36,749 nucleotides of DNA from Anncaliia algerae PRA339. Lineage: Eukaryota > Microsporidia > Tubulinosematidae. The stretch's first letter is position 1; each line of letters opens with the position of its first letter. The notes beneath the pieces are model-generated. The model searched no databases. It worked only from the letters and a program-made list of their open reading frames with translations, and had not been told where the DNA came from. The stretch lies in the NCBI GenBank assembly GCA_000385875.2, contig KK365136.1, positions 203,109 to 239,857 on the forward strand, given 5' to 3'. Positions 27,095-36,749 of this stretch are shown here, piece by piece. The translations under genes were made by a program, and so were the position numbers.

Positions 27095-27754
27095 TATTAT
27101 ATTTTACATCAAATCTGTATCTTAATATGATTAAATTGCTATTGTTTTATAAAAAAAATTAAATTTTTATTTGGTTCTTTCCTGGATAGTAAGAAGGGTA
27201 CATTTTTAATATAATTTCAATAAAAATCATTTACAACCCTTTTATTTATGATTCTCTTGTCAGATTCACTACTGCAACATTCCTATTAATTTTATTTATT
27301 TTTTCTCTCTGATTTATTAAATCGTCCTAAGATTTAAATTAAATAATCTTTAATTTATATATCTAAATGTCCTGATCGCACGGTAAGGCATTGTACATTA
27401 AACCCTTAGGTAGATGGACTTTATTTTAAGATTAAAATAATTCTGATTTGTACTTTTATTTAAGTTGTTCTGTTCCATGGGTATTGGCTTTATTCGGTTT
27501 ATTTAATATTTTTTTATTAAAATACCAATATTAAGACTTGAACCGTTGTTCATCGTATGTGTACCACACTATATTATAATAATCTGTGAGCAATTAATTT
27601 AAATGTCAGTTTTTTATGTAAACAACTTACTAAATCATTAACTTGGCTTTTTTTGACTATTTAATAGAAAAAAAATTAATTTTTAAATTCGATTCACAGA
27701 AATATAAATTTATACTTTTTAATTAAAATAAATTAATAAGTTTAATACTTTAGA
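27095..27754. other. Gene-free spacer with a possible old LTR B relative
   Basis: No coding potential was seen. The part 27178-27372 looks distantly like the family B LTR and is listed separately. Confidence 0.45.
27178..27372 (+). mobile_element. Possible degenerate relative of solo LTR family B
   Basis: It starts TTTCCTGGATAG (family B: TGTCCTGGAACG), contains ATTTTTAATATAATTT-AATAAAAA close to the family B order, and ends CTAAATGTCC (family B: ATAAATGTCA). No target duplication is visible. Much of the match is in A/T-rich sequence, so it could be chance. Confidence 0.28.
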
Positions 27755-29383
27755 ATGAATAAAGAAAATAAAACATTTCTTGTTCTTGGTGCGTTCCAAA
27801 GTGGTAAATCAGAATTAATTAAACTATTTGGAAGTGACGCAGAAGAATTCAATAAGTTTCCTATCACTAAATATGAATTTATGTATAATATAACTGTACA
27901 TTCAAGACCATTCAGTTATTTATTTAGAGATGGAAATATTATAACATTTATTGATACCCCGGGACATTGTGATTATATTGATGAAGCTTTAGTACTACTT
28001 AAAATATTAAATGATGTAATATTAGTCTTAACTTTAGAGGAAAATGTTGAGAGTTTATATTTTGATATTCTTCCTTCTCTTAGAAATAAAAATGTATACT
28101 TGTTTCTTAATAAAATGGATGTATCAATTGGTAATTTACAGAGAGATATTATCTATAAGATCATAGAGAACATAAAAATAGATTACAAAAAAGTCTATCT
28201 TTGTTCTGCCAGAGAAAAATGGATATTTGAATTTAATCCTAATAATTGTAAAATAAACCAATTAAAAATGATTTATAATTACAGTAGAACTAAAATGAAA
28301 TTTGAAATGAAAAAGTTTAAAATATCAAATTCATTTTTATTTCAGGTTAAAAGATTTCTAACAAATGATAATTTACAAAATAACTGTGTTTATGCCTTTA
28401 AAAAGTATTTTATTGAAGGAGAATTTTTTATTTTAGTTTTTTCTAAAAAAGTTTTCACAAAGGGAGAAATATTTAAAAGTAACAAAATAAAAAAGATAAT
28501 TGTAGATGGTATCGAAGTAGAGAAAAGCTTAAGAGATGTTCCTGCATTTATTACTTTTGAAAAACAGATTGAAAACAACACGCTTTTAGAGGGAGATACA
28601 AGAAATCATATAAATAGTCCATTAATTTATAAAGTTAATTTAAGTAATGATGATGATATTGTATTTCTAAGTAAATATAAATCAATGTATTTAAACATAG
28701 AAATAAAAAATGATTGTATCTACGTAAGTAATGAATTAACTTTAGATTCATTTCTTACTGATGTTTATCAATTAGAAAATAAATTAATAAAGATAAAAGA
28801 CTTTGGTCTTAAAGAAAAAAGATTAATTGTACAAAGAAGAGAAAAAGAAATCAAAGTCAAAGATCAAAATACCTTTATTTTTAAAATAGAAGAAATTATG
28901 CCTAAGAACAATAGATTAATTGTAGAAGTTAATAATATGTTTTTGTATAACAATTTACCAAAAGAAATTGAACCAATGATTTTAATTTCCTTGAAAAAGG
29001 CATTTACTTTTCTCTTTAATGATTTAGAGGTTATAAAAAATGATAAGGTAATTCCTTTGTACATTTCACTTGAATCCTACAGAATAGTAGAAAATAAATC
29101 AAATGATTTTTATAATGAAATAAAACATTCCTTAGAAGAAGAGCTTAATCTGATTACATGTCAACTACAAGAGAATTTTCTCTATAAAATATTTTATGAA
29201 GATTTGGTTCATGATATAGTTTATAATGAAGTCAAAGTAATTGAGCACTATAAAATAGAAAATAGCATATTTAATGTTATTTTATGTCATATTTCTGCAA
29301 AGGATGTCTTTGGTTTTGAGAATTATTTGTATCATAAAACATTAGGAAGAATATTCTGCATTAAAAAATGTTTAATTAAATAA
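27755..29383 (+). CDS. EF2-like GTPase, possibly Snu114 (U5 snRNP)
   Basis: A 542-residue translation-factor-type GTPase. G1 is GAFQSGKS (12-19), G3 DTPGH, and G4 NKMD. The C-terminal 150 residues look like EF2 domains IV-V and end with FGFENYLYHKTLGRIF, resembling the FGxxxxLRSxTxGxG motif of EF2 domain V. The P-loop in the G-x-x-x-S-G-K form and the NKMD...LQRDIIYKIIENI context, which recalls the NKIDRL...DAYYKLRHIVDE block of Snu114, point to Snu114, which drives spliceosome activation with Brr2 and Prp8. Ria1/EFL1 (60S maturation) is the main alternative; true EF2 is unlikely because the GHVDHGK-type P-loop is missing. It is much shorter than any of these in model organisms (about 900-1100 residues). 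It converges on eRF3, with 62 bases between the stops. Confidence 0.6.
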   Translation: MNKENKTFLVLGAFQSGKSELIKLFGSDAEEFNKFPITKYEFMYNITVHSRPFSYLFRDGNIITFIDTPGHCDYIDEALVLLKILNDVILVLTLEENVESLYFDILPSLRNKNVYLFLNKMDVSIGNLQRDIIYKIIENIKIDYKKVYLCSAREKWIFEFNPNNCKINQLKMIYNYSRTKMKFEMKKFKISNSFLFQVKRFLTNDNLQNNCVYAFKKYFIEGEFFILVFSKKVFTKGEIFKSNKIKKIIVDGIEVEKSLRDVPAFITFEKQIENNTLLEGDTRNHINSPLIYKVNLSNDDDIVFLSKYKSMYLNIEIKNDCIYVSNELTLDSFLTDVYQLENKLIKIKDFGLKEKRLIVQRREKEIKVKDQNTFIFKIEEIMPKNNRLIVEVNNMFLYNNLPKEIEPMILISLKKAFTFLFNDLEVIKNDKVIPLYISLESYRIVENKSNDFYNEIKHSLEEELNLITCQLQENFLYKIFYEDLVHDIVYNEVKVIEHYKIENSIFNVILCHISAKDVFGFENYLYHKTLGRIFCIKKCLIK

Positions 29384-29445
29384 TTGATTAAGAAAATAAA
29401 TCTATTAAAATACCTCATAAATAAAATTAAATAAAATAAAAATGT

Positions 29446-30750
29446 TTATTCTTTTTTACTAATTATTTTCTTTATAAAACCTAATGCTATTGTTTTATTT
29501 TCATTTCTTAATGCAAATTTATCTGTTTGTGATTCAGTAACATTTTTTAAAACTATTGGTTGGTTAACTTTAATTTTTGCCAAAACTTTTTCTCCCTTGA
29601 CTGCAAATTTCTTTTTAACAAGCTTTTTATTTACCATAGCTGCTAATTCAGTAATACGGCATTCTATTTTAATCATCCTTAGATGCAAAACACATTGATA
29701 GCCAGGACATATTATATTATGGACCTCTAGAATTGTCAAAGCACAGACAAATTCTTCAGAAACAACAAAATTACTGCAAGAAGGATGCATAATTAAATCA
29801 CCAACATCTATAGCATCAAAGTTTTCCTTTAACTTGATTCTAACAAAATCTCCGGCATATACTTCTTCAATCTCAACATCATCATCATTGTATATTCCTG
29901 TGATAGAAGTAGAAATATTCCTTGGTAAAACCATCACATCAGTTTTAGTCAGTTTACCAGTTTCTACTTTTCCTTCATAATGAATTATTCCTGAATGCTT
30001 GATCTTATCTACTACGGTTAAAGAAAAGTATGAATCAAAATCTCTTTCAATATTAATTTCATTTAAATATTCTAAAAATGAAGGTCCTTTGTAAAAACAA
30101 TCCTCTTTTCTTTCTAAAATATTTTCTCCTTTGTATCCAGAAATTGGAATGAAATTAATTTCTTTATTTTGGTAAAATTTGCTTAAAAATGAGGAAATTT
30201 TATTTTTTATAAAATTAAACCTCTCTTCTGACCAATCAGCCTCATCCATTTTATTGACTAAAACCAATATTTCATTAATGCCACCTGCTTTACTTAAATA
30301 TATATGTTCTCTTGTTTGACCTTCCTTTTCAAATCCTGCCTCAAATTCATTCACTCGTGCCGAAACAACCAAAACAGCAACATCAGCCAAATTAGCCCCA
30401 CTTATCATATCAGACACATACATAGAATGGCCTGGTGCATCAAGAACCACTATACGTTTATTTCCATATTCAAATATTGCTCTACCTACCTCAACAGTTT
30501 TACCTTTTTCTCTTTCATTCTCATCGGTATCAAATGCCCAGCTTAAATACCATGACTCTCTGTTCTTTTCTTTGGCTTGTTCTTTATATTTATCCAATGT
30601 TCGTTTATCTATTAAATTTAATTTATTCAATAACTGTCCTCCTATTGTTGATTTACCTGCATCTACATGTCCTATAAAGACAATGCTTAAATTGTCTTTT
30701 TTATTGACTTTGAGTTCTTCTAATTTTTTTTCTAATTCTTCTTTATGCAT
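29446..30750 (-). CDS. Peptide chain release factor eRF3 (Sup35 GTPase core)
   Basis: A 434-residue GTPase that works with eRF1 to release the finished protein at stop codons. The G domain is at the N-terminus: P-loop GHVDAGKST (27-35), the eRF3-typical AKEKNRESWYLSWAFDT and EREKGKTVEVGRA, DAPGH, and NKMDEADW. The FEAGFEKEGQTREH block separates eRF3 from Hbs1 and EF-1 alpha. Two beta-barrel domains follow. The prion-like, PABP-binding N-terminal extension of yeast Sup35 is missing, so this is the minimal catalytic core. Start ATG at 30750. Confidence 0.93.
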   Translation of the reverse strand: MHKEELEKKLEELKVNKKDNLSIVFIGHVDAGKSTIGGQLLNKLNLIDKRTLDKYKEQAKEKNRESWYLSWAFDTDENEREKGKTVEVGRAIFEYGNKRIVVLDAPGHSMYVSDMISGANLADVAVLVVSARVNEFEAGFEKEGQTREHIYLSKAGGINEILVLVNKMDEADWSEERFNFIKNKISSFLSKFYQNKEINFIPISGYKGENILERKEDCFYKGPSFLEYLNEINIERDFDSYFSLTVVDKIKHSGIIHYEGKVETGKLTKTDVMVLPRNISTSITGIYNDDDVEIEEVYAGDFVRIKLKENFDAIDVGDLIMHPSCSNFVVSEEFVCALTILEVHNIICPGYQCVLHLRMIKIECRITELAAMVNKKLVKKKFAVKGEKVLAKIKVNQPIVLKNVTESQTDKFALRNENKTIALGFIKKIISKKE

Positions 30751-32611
30751 TAACCAGAAATATTTTCTAATTTAAATCATAAAACTTACAAAATATTTAA
30801 ATATTTAAATATTTTAAATTAAAAAATAATAAATAAAATTTAAATAATTTAAATCCTAATATTTTAATTAATTTTTAACTTAATCACATAATTTTACAAG
30901 ATTAAATAATATTTTATAGCATTACTTTAGAATTATAACCATAAAATTATAGAATCTAATTCTGAATAATTATATTTTTTTTAAGTCCTCAGATAATATT
31001 TTTAGGTTTGTACTCAGATTATATTTATATGTTTGTAATTTAAATTCTGCAATTGTTCTTATTTATAATTTACTTTAAAAAATTTAAAAATCTTTTCTTA
31101 TAAAAGTCAAGAATAATAACTATTGATTATCTTGAAAAAAAATTTAATAAAATAATACCTGAAGCTCTGATGGTATTTTTTCAGAATAATTATTTCATAA
31201 AAAGAGATGATTATCATCAAATACTTAATTTACGCAATTTGATATATTTAAGGGTATCAAAGATAGTTTTACTTTTTAGTGTAAATAACATTTTTTTAAA
31301 AAAAGAGAGAGACATCATATGAGGATTATTTATCTTTTACTATCATAAATTTACTTCTGATCCAAATTTCTAAAATTTTTATAAGCGGGTTAAACAAAAT
31401 TTTTATAGTAAAGGTTGAATCAAATCACAAAGGGCCTTATCTTAGAATCAAAAAGCAAATCCATTTATTATTTGGGTAAAATACTTTTTGGTTATTATTT
31501 GAACGAAATAAATGAGTCAGGACAGATATAACACGAAAACAAATAGACCATGCTACAAATTAAATTAAAAATGTAAGAGAAAGATTCTGAACCAAAAAAG
31601 GGATGCATTATGCATAATTAAATGTGATGCTTCCATTATTAACCAATGTGCTAACTTAAAATTAAACAAAGAAGATGTTATAATTATTCTTATCCATTTC
31701 AACAGGATTTATATGGAATAATTGCTTGAAATAATTATCAAACAAATGCTCACATTAACAAAAAGAGGTTTTTTATCATAGCGAATGTCATCAATATAGT
31801 TTTATCAGTAAAATAAAAGATTGCATTACACATGAAGTTAAAACATACAATAATGTATAAGGCTTGAAATTATGTGAAGAAAGAGAATAATTACTAGTTT
31901 AAGAAGAAGTTTTTAAAAGGAAATTATTTCATCATCCAATATAAAAAAATAGTTTATAAGTGTCATGTTCAAGGGGAGAATTTTATATAAGAGATGGTTC
32001 AAGTAAAAATCTTTAAAGTATCTTTTATTTACTTCCTTCACTATTGGGATTCTCTAGAATAAATAAATTATTTACCTAATCTATTTATTTATTAATTTTA
32101 TTATTTTATAAGATATTATAATAAGATTGCTAAAAATGATTAATTTATCATTTCTGTATAATTTGGAAATACAATAATTCTCATAAATTTTAGAAATTAA
32201 ATAATAATTGATTTATTATTTAATTTAAATATTTTGTTATAATCAAATATTAAATGTATTATTAATTTGATAAGAAGAATAGGAACTATTAATGTAAATA
32301 AAGCATGATGATGATGATCAATTAATGCATAAAAAATCCACTGTTATTAAATATTTTTTTAAGTTAAAAAAATACAATCTTATAAACTTATTGCTTATAT
32401 TTAATTTTATAGAATTACAATTTTTTAATATCACAAATCTCTAAATTTATAAATAATAAACTTTGATTGTGAAAAACATTAAATTTAAATATTATAAAAA
32501 TCAAAAATTTTTATAATTATTATTTAAAGTATAAATTAAAGTTTATTAACAAACCATCGTAATAAATTCCTATGGAGAAATATTATTTAAATTAATAAAT
32601 GTTCAATTAAA
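30751..32611. other. Gene-free AT-rich spacer
   Basis: About 1.86 kb with many stops in every frame. The part around 31380-32000 is a little less A/T-rich and could be very old transposon sequence, but I found no stretch whose translation supports a call. No RNA gene was seen. Confidence 0.45.
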
Positions 32612-33865
32612 TCAATCAATAAATACATAAATTCCTCCCTCAGTCAAAAGAAAGAATTTGTCTTCACTTGAAACAAAATCAATTATTTCTTCATTGATTT
32701 TATATTTATAAATGACTTTCCATTTTTCAATGTCAAAAACAACTATCTCTCTATTTGAATCATCCACTGTAAATAAATAATTGTTAAATATTTTATCTCT
32801 ATTTCTTCTGTAATGAATTCTCCCTAAATTCAGGAATAAATCAGTGTTTAACAAATAATGCATGGCTGTCATTGATTCATTCCTAAAGGTAGCTAAAATG
32901 GATTTACCATCTGAAAACAAATTAGTGCATACAGGGTAAAATCTTCCTTCTACTTTTTCAATTATATCCTCTATTATTTTATAGACACCAAGAAAACCTG
33001 CACAATACAATATTTCATTATCCTTGCATATTGAGTGTATTGGACAACCAGCTACAAAGATCTCTTGAATAATGCGATTGGTTTCCAAATTTAAAATGGA
33101 CACTTTCCCATCTTCACATCCCAAAAAAATTAAATGTCTATTTTCATCATCAAAATCAAAACTTGTGAGATTTCTATCGTGTGTGAAGGTGTAAGCTTCT
33201 TTGTTGTTAAAAGAAGTAAAAAGCTTAAAAAACTTTTGGTACACAATTCCAAATATTCCATCGTTGAATGGACTTGGTTTTATATCCTTGATAAAATCAC
33301 TGGTGAAAAAATCATTTACTCCAAAAAATTCGACATTTTTTAAAGTATTTGCATCAAATTTCTTTATTCCCAATTTATTTTCTAAAAATGAAAATAAAAT
33401 AACATTATTCATTTTTTCATAAATCAAAATTGAATTTTTGTTAACTTTGGTGTGAAACTTTTTCAGGAGTCGTTTATGCAAGAAATTATATGTTGTTTGT
33501 GTCTTTAAGCTTTCTTTTTTTAATAACTCATTATTCAAATAATTAATTGTTGTTTTTAGTTTATCATTTTCTATTTGCAGATCCATTCTTAATTTTCTCT
33601 CCTGATTTAATTCTTTAATTGTTTCCTCCTCTTTTACTGAATCAATTGCAATGATTTTACTTGCAAATACAGGTCTAATCTCTGTTTTTTTAGATTTCAT
33701 GCAGCATTTAGGACACAAGGCAGTACTCCTTCTATTAAACCAAGATTCTATACATTGTTTGCCAAAGAGATGTCCACACTTTAATGATACAATTTTATGG
33801 TCTCCTGTGGTAGTATAGTTGCATAAACAAATAGGACATGAATCTTCTCCTTCTTCATTATCCAT
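32612..33865 (-). CDS. RFWD3-like RING E3 ubiquitin ligase
   Basis: A 417-residue protein with an N-terminal RING (Cys10, Cys13, Cys30, His32, Cys38, Cys51, Cys54), then a coiled coil (about 78-115), then a repeat region that looks like WD40 blades (for example FDDENRHLIFLGCEDGKVSILNL). The RING core GDHKIVSLKCGHLFGKQCIESWF, followed by CPKC and a short ALD-like segment (SKIIAID), closely follows the human RFWD3 pattern (GDHR..LRCGHLFG..CI..W, then CP.C and ALD). The usual fifth ligand is Gly in CGHLFG, and RFWD3 shares this; His23 may serve instead. In animals RFWD3 ubiquitinates RPA and RAD51 at stalled forks. A role in genome maintenance here is inference. It is divergent from MCM4, with 122 bases between start codons. 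Confidence 0.72.
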   Translation of the reverse strand: MDNEEGEDSCPICLCNYTTTGDHKIVSLKCGHLFGKQCIESWFNRRSTALCPKCCMKSKKTEIRPVFASKIIAIDSVKEEETIKELNQERKLRMDLQIENDKLKTTINYLNNELLKKESLKTQTTYNFLHKRLLKKFHTKVNKNSILIYEKMNNVILFSFLENKLGIKKFDANTLKNVEFFGVNDFFTSDFIKDIKPSPFNDGIFGIVYQKFFKLFTSFNNKEAYTFTHDRNLTSFDFDDENRHLIFLGCEDGKVSILNLETNRIIQEIFVAGCPIHSICKDNEILYCAGFLGVYKIIEDIIEKVEGRFYPVCTNLFSDGKSILATFRNESMTAMHYLLNTDLFLNLGRIHYRRNRDKIFNNYLFTVDDSNREIVVFDIEKWKVIYKYKINEEIIDFVSSEDKFFLLTEGGIYVFID

Positions 33866-33984
33866 TAAAAGGATTTACTGTGATTTTGTTAAAATATAAA
33901 TATTTAAAGCTATTCATGGTTCAAAACTCACTAAAATGACTTTTTTTTAGAAAAAAAAAATATTTTTTAATTAATTTTTAACTA

Positions 33985-33987
33985 CCC
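33985..33987 (+). promoter_or_regulatory. CCC start-site motif, MCM4
   Basis: ACTACCCATGG: CCC directly abuts the ATG, as at CysRS. Confidence 0.6.
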
Positions 33988-36105
33988 ATGGATCCATCAC
34001 AGATTTCTTCAGCATTTTCCTTTGAAGACTTTTCACATGACATGAATTCCCCCTTCTCTTCAGTACTTTCACAACCTGTGATAGAAACAGAAAGAATAAA
34101 GGTTATTTGGGGTACCACAATAAATGTTCAACATACTTCTGAAAAGGTCAAACAATTTATCCGTTCCTCGGAGAAATATTTATCAAAACTTAATGATTCT
34201 ATTTATGCGCAACTTTCTATCTTTGAAATTGATTGTGTTGATTTGTCTAAAGAGTTGTGTGAACAATTGGAGTTATTTCCTCAAGAAACCATTTCAATAT
34301 TTGAAATGTCAATAAATGAAGTAGCTTATGAAATGTCACCTGATTCTTTAATCAACTTGAAAATTATGTTAAAAAACATTGGGAAAGAAATTTCCATAAG
34401 AAACTTTGAACCAAAAGATTTGGACAGGATAATAAGAATGAAAGGACTAGTTACAAGAGTCTCCCCTGTTATGCCAGAGATTGTCAAAGCATTTTACAAA
34501 TGTGTTAATTGTAAAAATGAGTTGCTTATTGAACAATATAAAGGAATCATTACTGAACCAACAAATTGTGACTGCGGTAGTAAAATGTCATACCAACTTA
34601 TCATAAATAAATGTGTTTACGCAGATAAACAAATTGTCAAATTACAAGAGTTACCAGAAAATTTAAAAGCTGGTTCTACACCTATGCCTATAACTGTCTT
34701 ACTTTCAGGACAATCTGTAGATTGCATTATACCAGGAGATAAAATTGATCTTATTGGTATTTTAAGAGCTGTTCCTGTAAAATTAAATGCAACAACTAGA
34801 AAAGTTAAAAATAATTTTAGGGTTTATGTTGAATTCTTGAGTTACGAAAAAATTACGCAATATTTGCAAGAAATTAAAGAAGAGGATGCAAAAGTACCAT
34901 TGGACAGAATTAAAAGCTTAAGAGATAATCCAGAATGTTATGAAATTCTTGCAAATATGATAGCTCCATCCGTTTATGGAATGGTTAACACCAAGAAGGC
35001 TCTTTTATTGCAATTATTTGGAGGAGTAAGAAAAGAGATTAACAACATGACTTTGCGTGGAGACATAAATATATTGTTAGCTGGCGATCCTGGTGTATCT
35101 AAATCACAGTTGCTTTCCTTTATACACAGAATTTCCGCAAGAGGAATTTACACAAGCGGAAGAGGCTCTTCAGCAGTTGGTTTAAGTGCCTCAGTAAAAA
35201 GGGACATTGATACACATGCTTTTGTTTTAGAGCCTGGTGCACTCGTATTAAGTGATAATGGAATTTGTTGCATTGATGAGTTTGATAAAATGTCTGATAA
35301 TACAAAAAGTGTACTTCATGAAGTCATGGAACAACAAACGGTTACCATTGCTAAAGCAGGCATAATTACTACACTTAATGCTAGATGTTCTATTTTAGCC
35401 AGTTGCAATCCCATTGAATCAAAGTATAATCCTAGGAAAAGTATAATTGAAAACCTTAACCTAATACCAACATTATTAAGTAGATTTGATATTATTTGTA
35501 TATTAATTGATAAAATTGATGAAGAGAATGATAGGGCAGTAAGTTATCATATTTTAGATCTTTACTCAGTTGATGTAGAAGAAGAAATTGAGTTTTTAAA
35601 GGAATACATAAAAGAAGCTAAAAAGATTAATCCAATTCTCTCAAGAGAAAGTATTATTGAACTAAAGAATGCATATTGTGATTTAAGACAACTTGATAAT
35701 GGTAAAACAATTACTGCTACAACCAGACAGCTAGAAAGTCTAATAAGATTAAGTGAGGCACGTGCTAGGGTTAGATTAAGTGATACTATCAGTGTTGAGG
35801 ATGTTAAAGAGGCTGTTAGATTAGTTAGAGAAAGTTTGTTGATGTATGCAGTAGATCCTTTAACAGGTAAGATTGATATGGATTTAGTAATTACAGGTAA
35901 GTCTTCCCATAAGAAAAGAATGATTGAGGAAATGAAGATGGAGGTATTAAAACATTTAACTAATCCAATTAAATTTAATGATTTATTAGAAATACTTAAA
36001 TCTGATGAAAAATTACTCAATGAAGTAATTAATGTTTTAGTGAATGAAGAAATAATATTTTACAACGATAAAACAGGAATAATTGAAAAGATTGATAAAA
36101 ACTAA
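33988..36105 (+). CDS. MCM4 replicative helicase subunit
   Basis: A 705-residue AAA+ subunit of the MCM2-7 helicase that unwinds origins and forks in the nucleus. VIWGTTINV (39-47) is the MCM4-type N-terminal motif. The zinc finger is Cys172, Cys175, Cys194, Cys196. The LQELPENLKAGSTPMPITVL segment is typical of MCM4 (LQE.PE..PAG.TP). The AAA+ core shows Walker A GDPGVSKS (366-373), Walker B CIDEFDKM (428-435), sensor-1 SCNP (472-475) and the arginine finger SRFD (498-501). A winged-helix-like tail follows. The long Ser/Thr-rich N-terminal extension that Cdc7 phosphorylates in yeast is reduced to about 30 residues. CCC abuts the ATG. The gene shares a 122-base divergent promoter region with the RFWD3-like gene. 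Confidence 0.94.
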   Translation: MDPSQISSAFSFEDFSHDMNSPFSSVLSQPVIETERIKVIWGTTINVQHTSEKVKQFIRSSEKYLSKLNDSIYAQLSIFEIDCVDLSKELCEQLELFPQETISIFEMSINEVAYEMSPDSLINLKIMLKNIGKEISIRNFEPKDLDRIIRMKGLVTRVSPVMPEIVKAFYKCVNCKNELLIEQYKGIITEPTNCDCGSKMSYQLIINKCVYADKQIVKLQELPENLKAGSTPMPITVLLSGQSVDCIIPGDKIDLIGILRAVPVKLNATTRKVKNNFRVYVEFLSYEKITQYLQEIKEEDAKVPLDRIKSLRDNPECYEILANMIAPSVYGMVNTKKALLLQLFGGVRKEINNMTLRGDINILLAGDPGVSKSQLLSFIHRISARGIYTSGRGSSAVGLSASVKRDIDTHAFVLEPGALVLSDNGICCIDEFDKMSDNTKSVLHEVMEQQTVTIAKAGIITTLNARCSILASCNPIESKYNPRKSIIENLNLIPTLLSRFDIICILIDKIDEENDRAVSYHILDLYSVDVEEEIEFLKEYIKEAKKINPILSRESIIELKNAYCDLRQLDNGKTITATTRQLESLIRLSEARARVRLSDTISVEDVKEAVRLVRESLLMYAVDPLTGKIDMDLVITGKSSHKKRMIEEMKMEVLKHLTNPIKFNDLLEILKSDEKLLNEVINVLVNEEIIFYNDKTGIIEKIDKN

Positions 36106-36500
36106 ACTTTATTGCATTATATTTTAATTTATAAAATATTTTGTCTTTTAATTCATTAACAAAGTATTTAATGTATGTGAGATTTTTTACAAAAATCATA
36201 ATTAAAAAATATCTTTAATATTCATTCGTAGCCAAAAGTTTTAATTTATAATTTAGGTATTTTAGAGTAAAGAAATGAATAGGAGGAAATTTTAAAGATT
36301 TATAAAGAAACTTTTTTAAAAAATATACTTTTTAATTAAAAAAAAGACCAGAGATTATTAAATTTAACTAAATGATACTTTTATCCAAACAAGATTCCTT
36401 GTTAATAAAAAATCAATCTGTCTTCATTAAAAAATCATGTATACAATTTGTTAAAACACCTTTCTTTTTAATAACTAATTTTAAGTAACTATTAAAGGAT
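36106..36500. other. AT-rich 3' flank of MCM4
   Basis: No gene or repeat was recognised in this spacer. Confidence 0.5.
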
Positions 36501-36509
36501 TCTACTGCT

Positions 36510-36749
36510 TGTCTAGCGAGGATTCCCGAGGTTTTTTCTAGTTAAATTTGTGGCATACAGTGGAGTGCAAAAATCTTTAGATGAAAGAATGCAATAAGAC
36601 TTATGGTCGTCTGTTCATATTGTATTTTCTTTAGCATGATTATCACATATAATATGTGGAATGATAATAGCTTTTTTATTTTTGGATACTGTTGCGAATA
36701 TAGGAGCAAAATTTTCAGCATAGTTAATGATAACATGTGCATAGGTTTT
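36510..36749 (-). pseudogene. Decayed transposase fragment at the right edge (IS1595/Merlin-like)
   Basis: The minus-strand frame from the window edge is open for about 50 codons, broken by one TGA, and reads on. It contains KENTI, the stop, and then TDDHKSYCILSSKDF. This matches the second catalytic block of Merlin/IS1595 transposases (G-S-T-I-x-T-D-x-W-K-S-Y-x-x-L), with TGA just before the TD. The preceding residues resemble the strand and helix before that block. It is cut by the window edge, so the rest cannot be judged. Confidence 0.38.

Noticed and set aside
31380-32000. Possible old transposase in the spacer before the RFWD3-like gene
   Set aside because: Translations in all frames gave only vague, stop-ridden similarity to the IS1595 N-terminal region. 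Nothing specific enough to call.
35562-36020. 152-codon minus-strand frame inside MCM4
   Set aside because: It is antisense to the MCM4 C-terminal region and has no independent support.

Overview
The window is eukaryotic and almost certainly from a microsporidian (fungal-related intracellular parasite). The DNA is extremely AT-rich. The proteins are shortened versions of universal eukaryotic ones (MCM4, eRF3, UBA2, SmD3, a Nup54/57-like nucleoporin, an EF2-like GTPase). Several start codons carry the CCC-type motif immediately upstream that is known from microsporidia. Two genes can only be read through by removing tiny introns (19 nt and 65 nt) whose branch-point-like sequence abuts the 3' AG, which is the microsporidian intron style. 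The genus cannot be fixed from sequence alone.

Layout. 1-3216 is gene-poor and holds a solo LTR. 3217-9418 holds cysteinyl-tRNA synthetase, an intact Merlin/IS1016-type DNA transposon with perfect terminal features, a small coiled-coil gene, a trehalase on the minus strand and, divergent from it, a UBA2-like SUMO E1 subunit. 10358-12112 is CTP synthase. 13438-16887 holds a second trehalase followed by a direct tandem duplication that carries the trehalase tail, SmD3 and tRNA-Arg(UCU). 17033-18595 is a probable eIF3a. 18596-27754 is a transposon graveyard with a 100-N gap, solo LTRs, a dead Tc1/mariner transposase, a dead Merlin-type transposase, a duplicated segment flanking the gap, and three host genes: a Tim17/22/23-family gene with a 19-nt intron, a Nup54/57-like gene and a small intron-containing membrane protein. 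27755-36105 is gene-dense again: an EF2/Snu114-like GTPase, eRF3, an RFWD3-like RING E3 ligase and MCM4. The right edge holds another decayed transposase fragment.

Functionally these are core housekeeping genes: translation (CysRS, eIF3a, eRF3, tRNA-Arg), splicing (SmD3, possible Snu114), replication (MCM4), SUMO/ubiquitin (UBA2, RFWD3-like), nucleotide supply (CTP synthase), mitosome import (Tim-family) and trehalose breakdown. They are scattered singly rather than in operons. The most notable new observations are the two unannotated intron-containing genes, the solo LTRs with exact 5-bp target duplications (one with its empty site also visible), the complete Merlin element with an 8-bp target duplication, and the recent SmD3/tRNA-Arg tandem duplication. 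All motif readings were made by eye; no database search was run.
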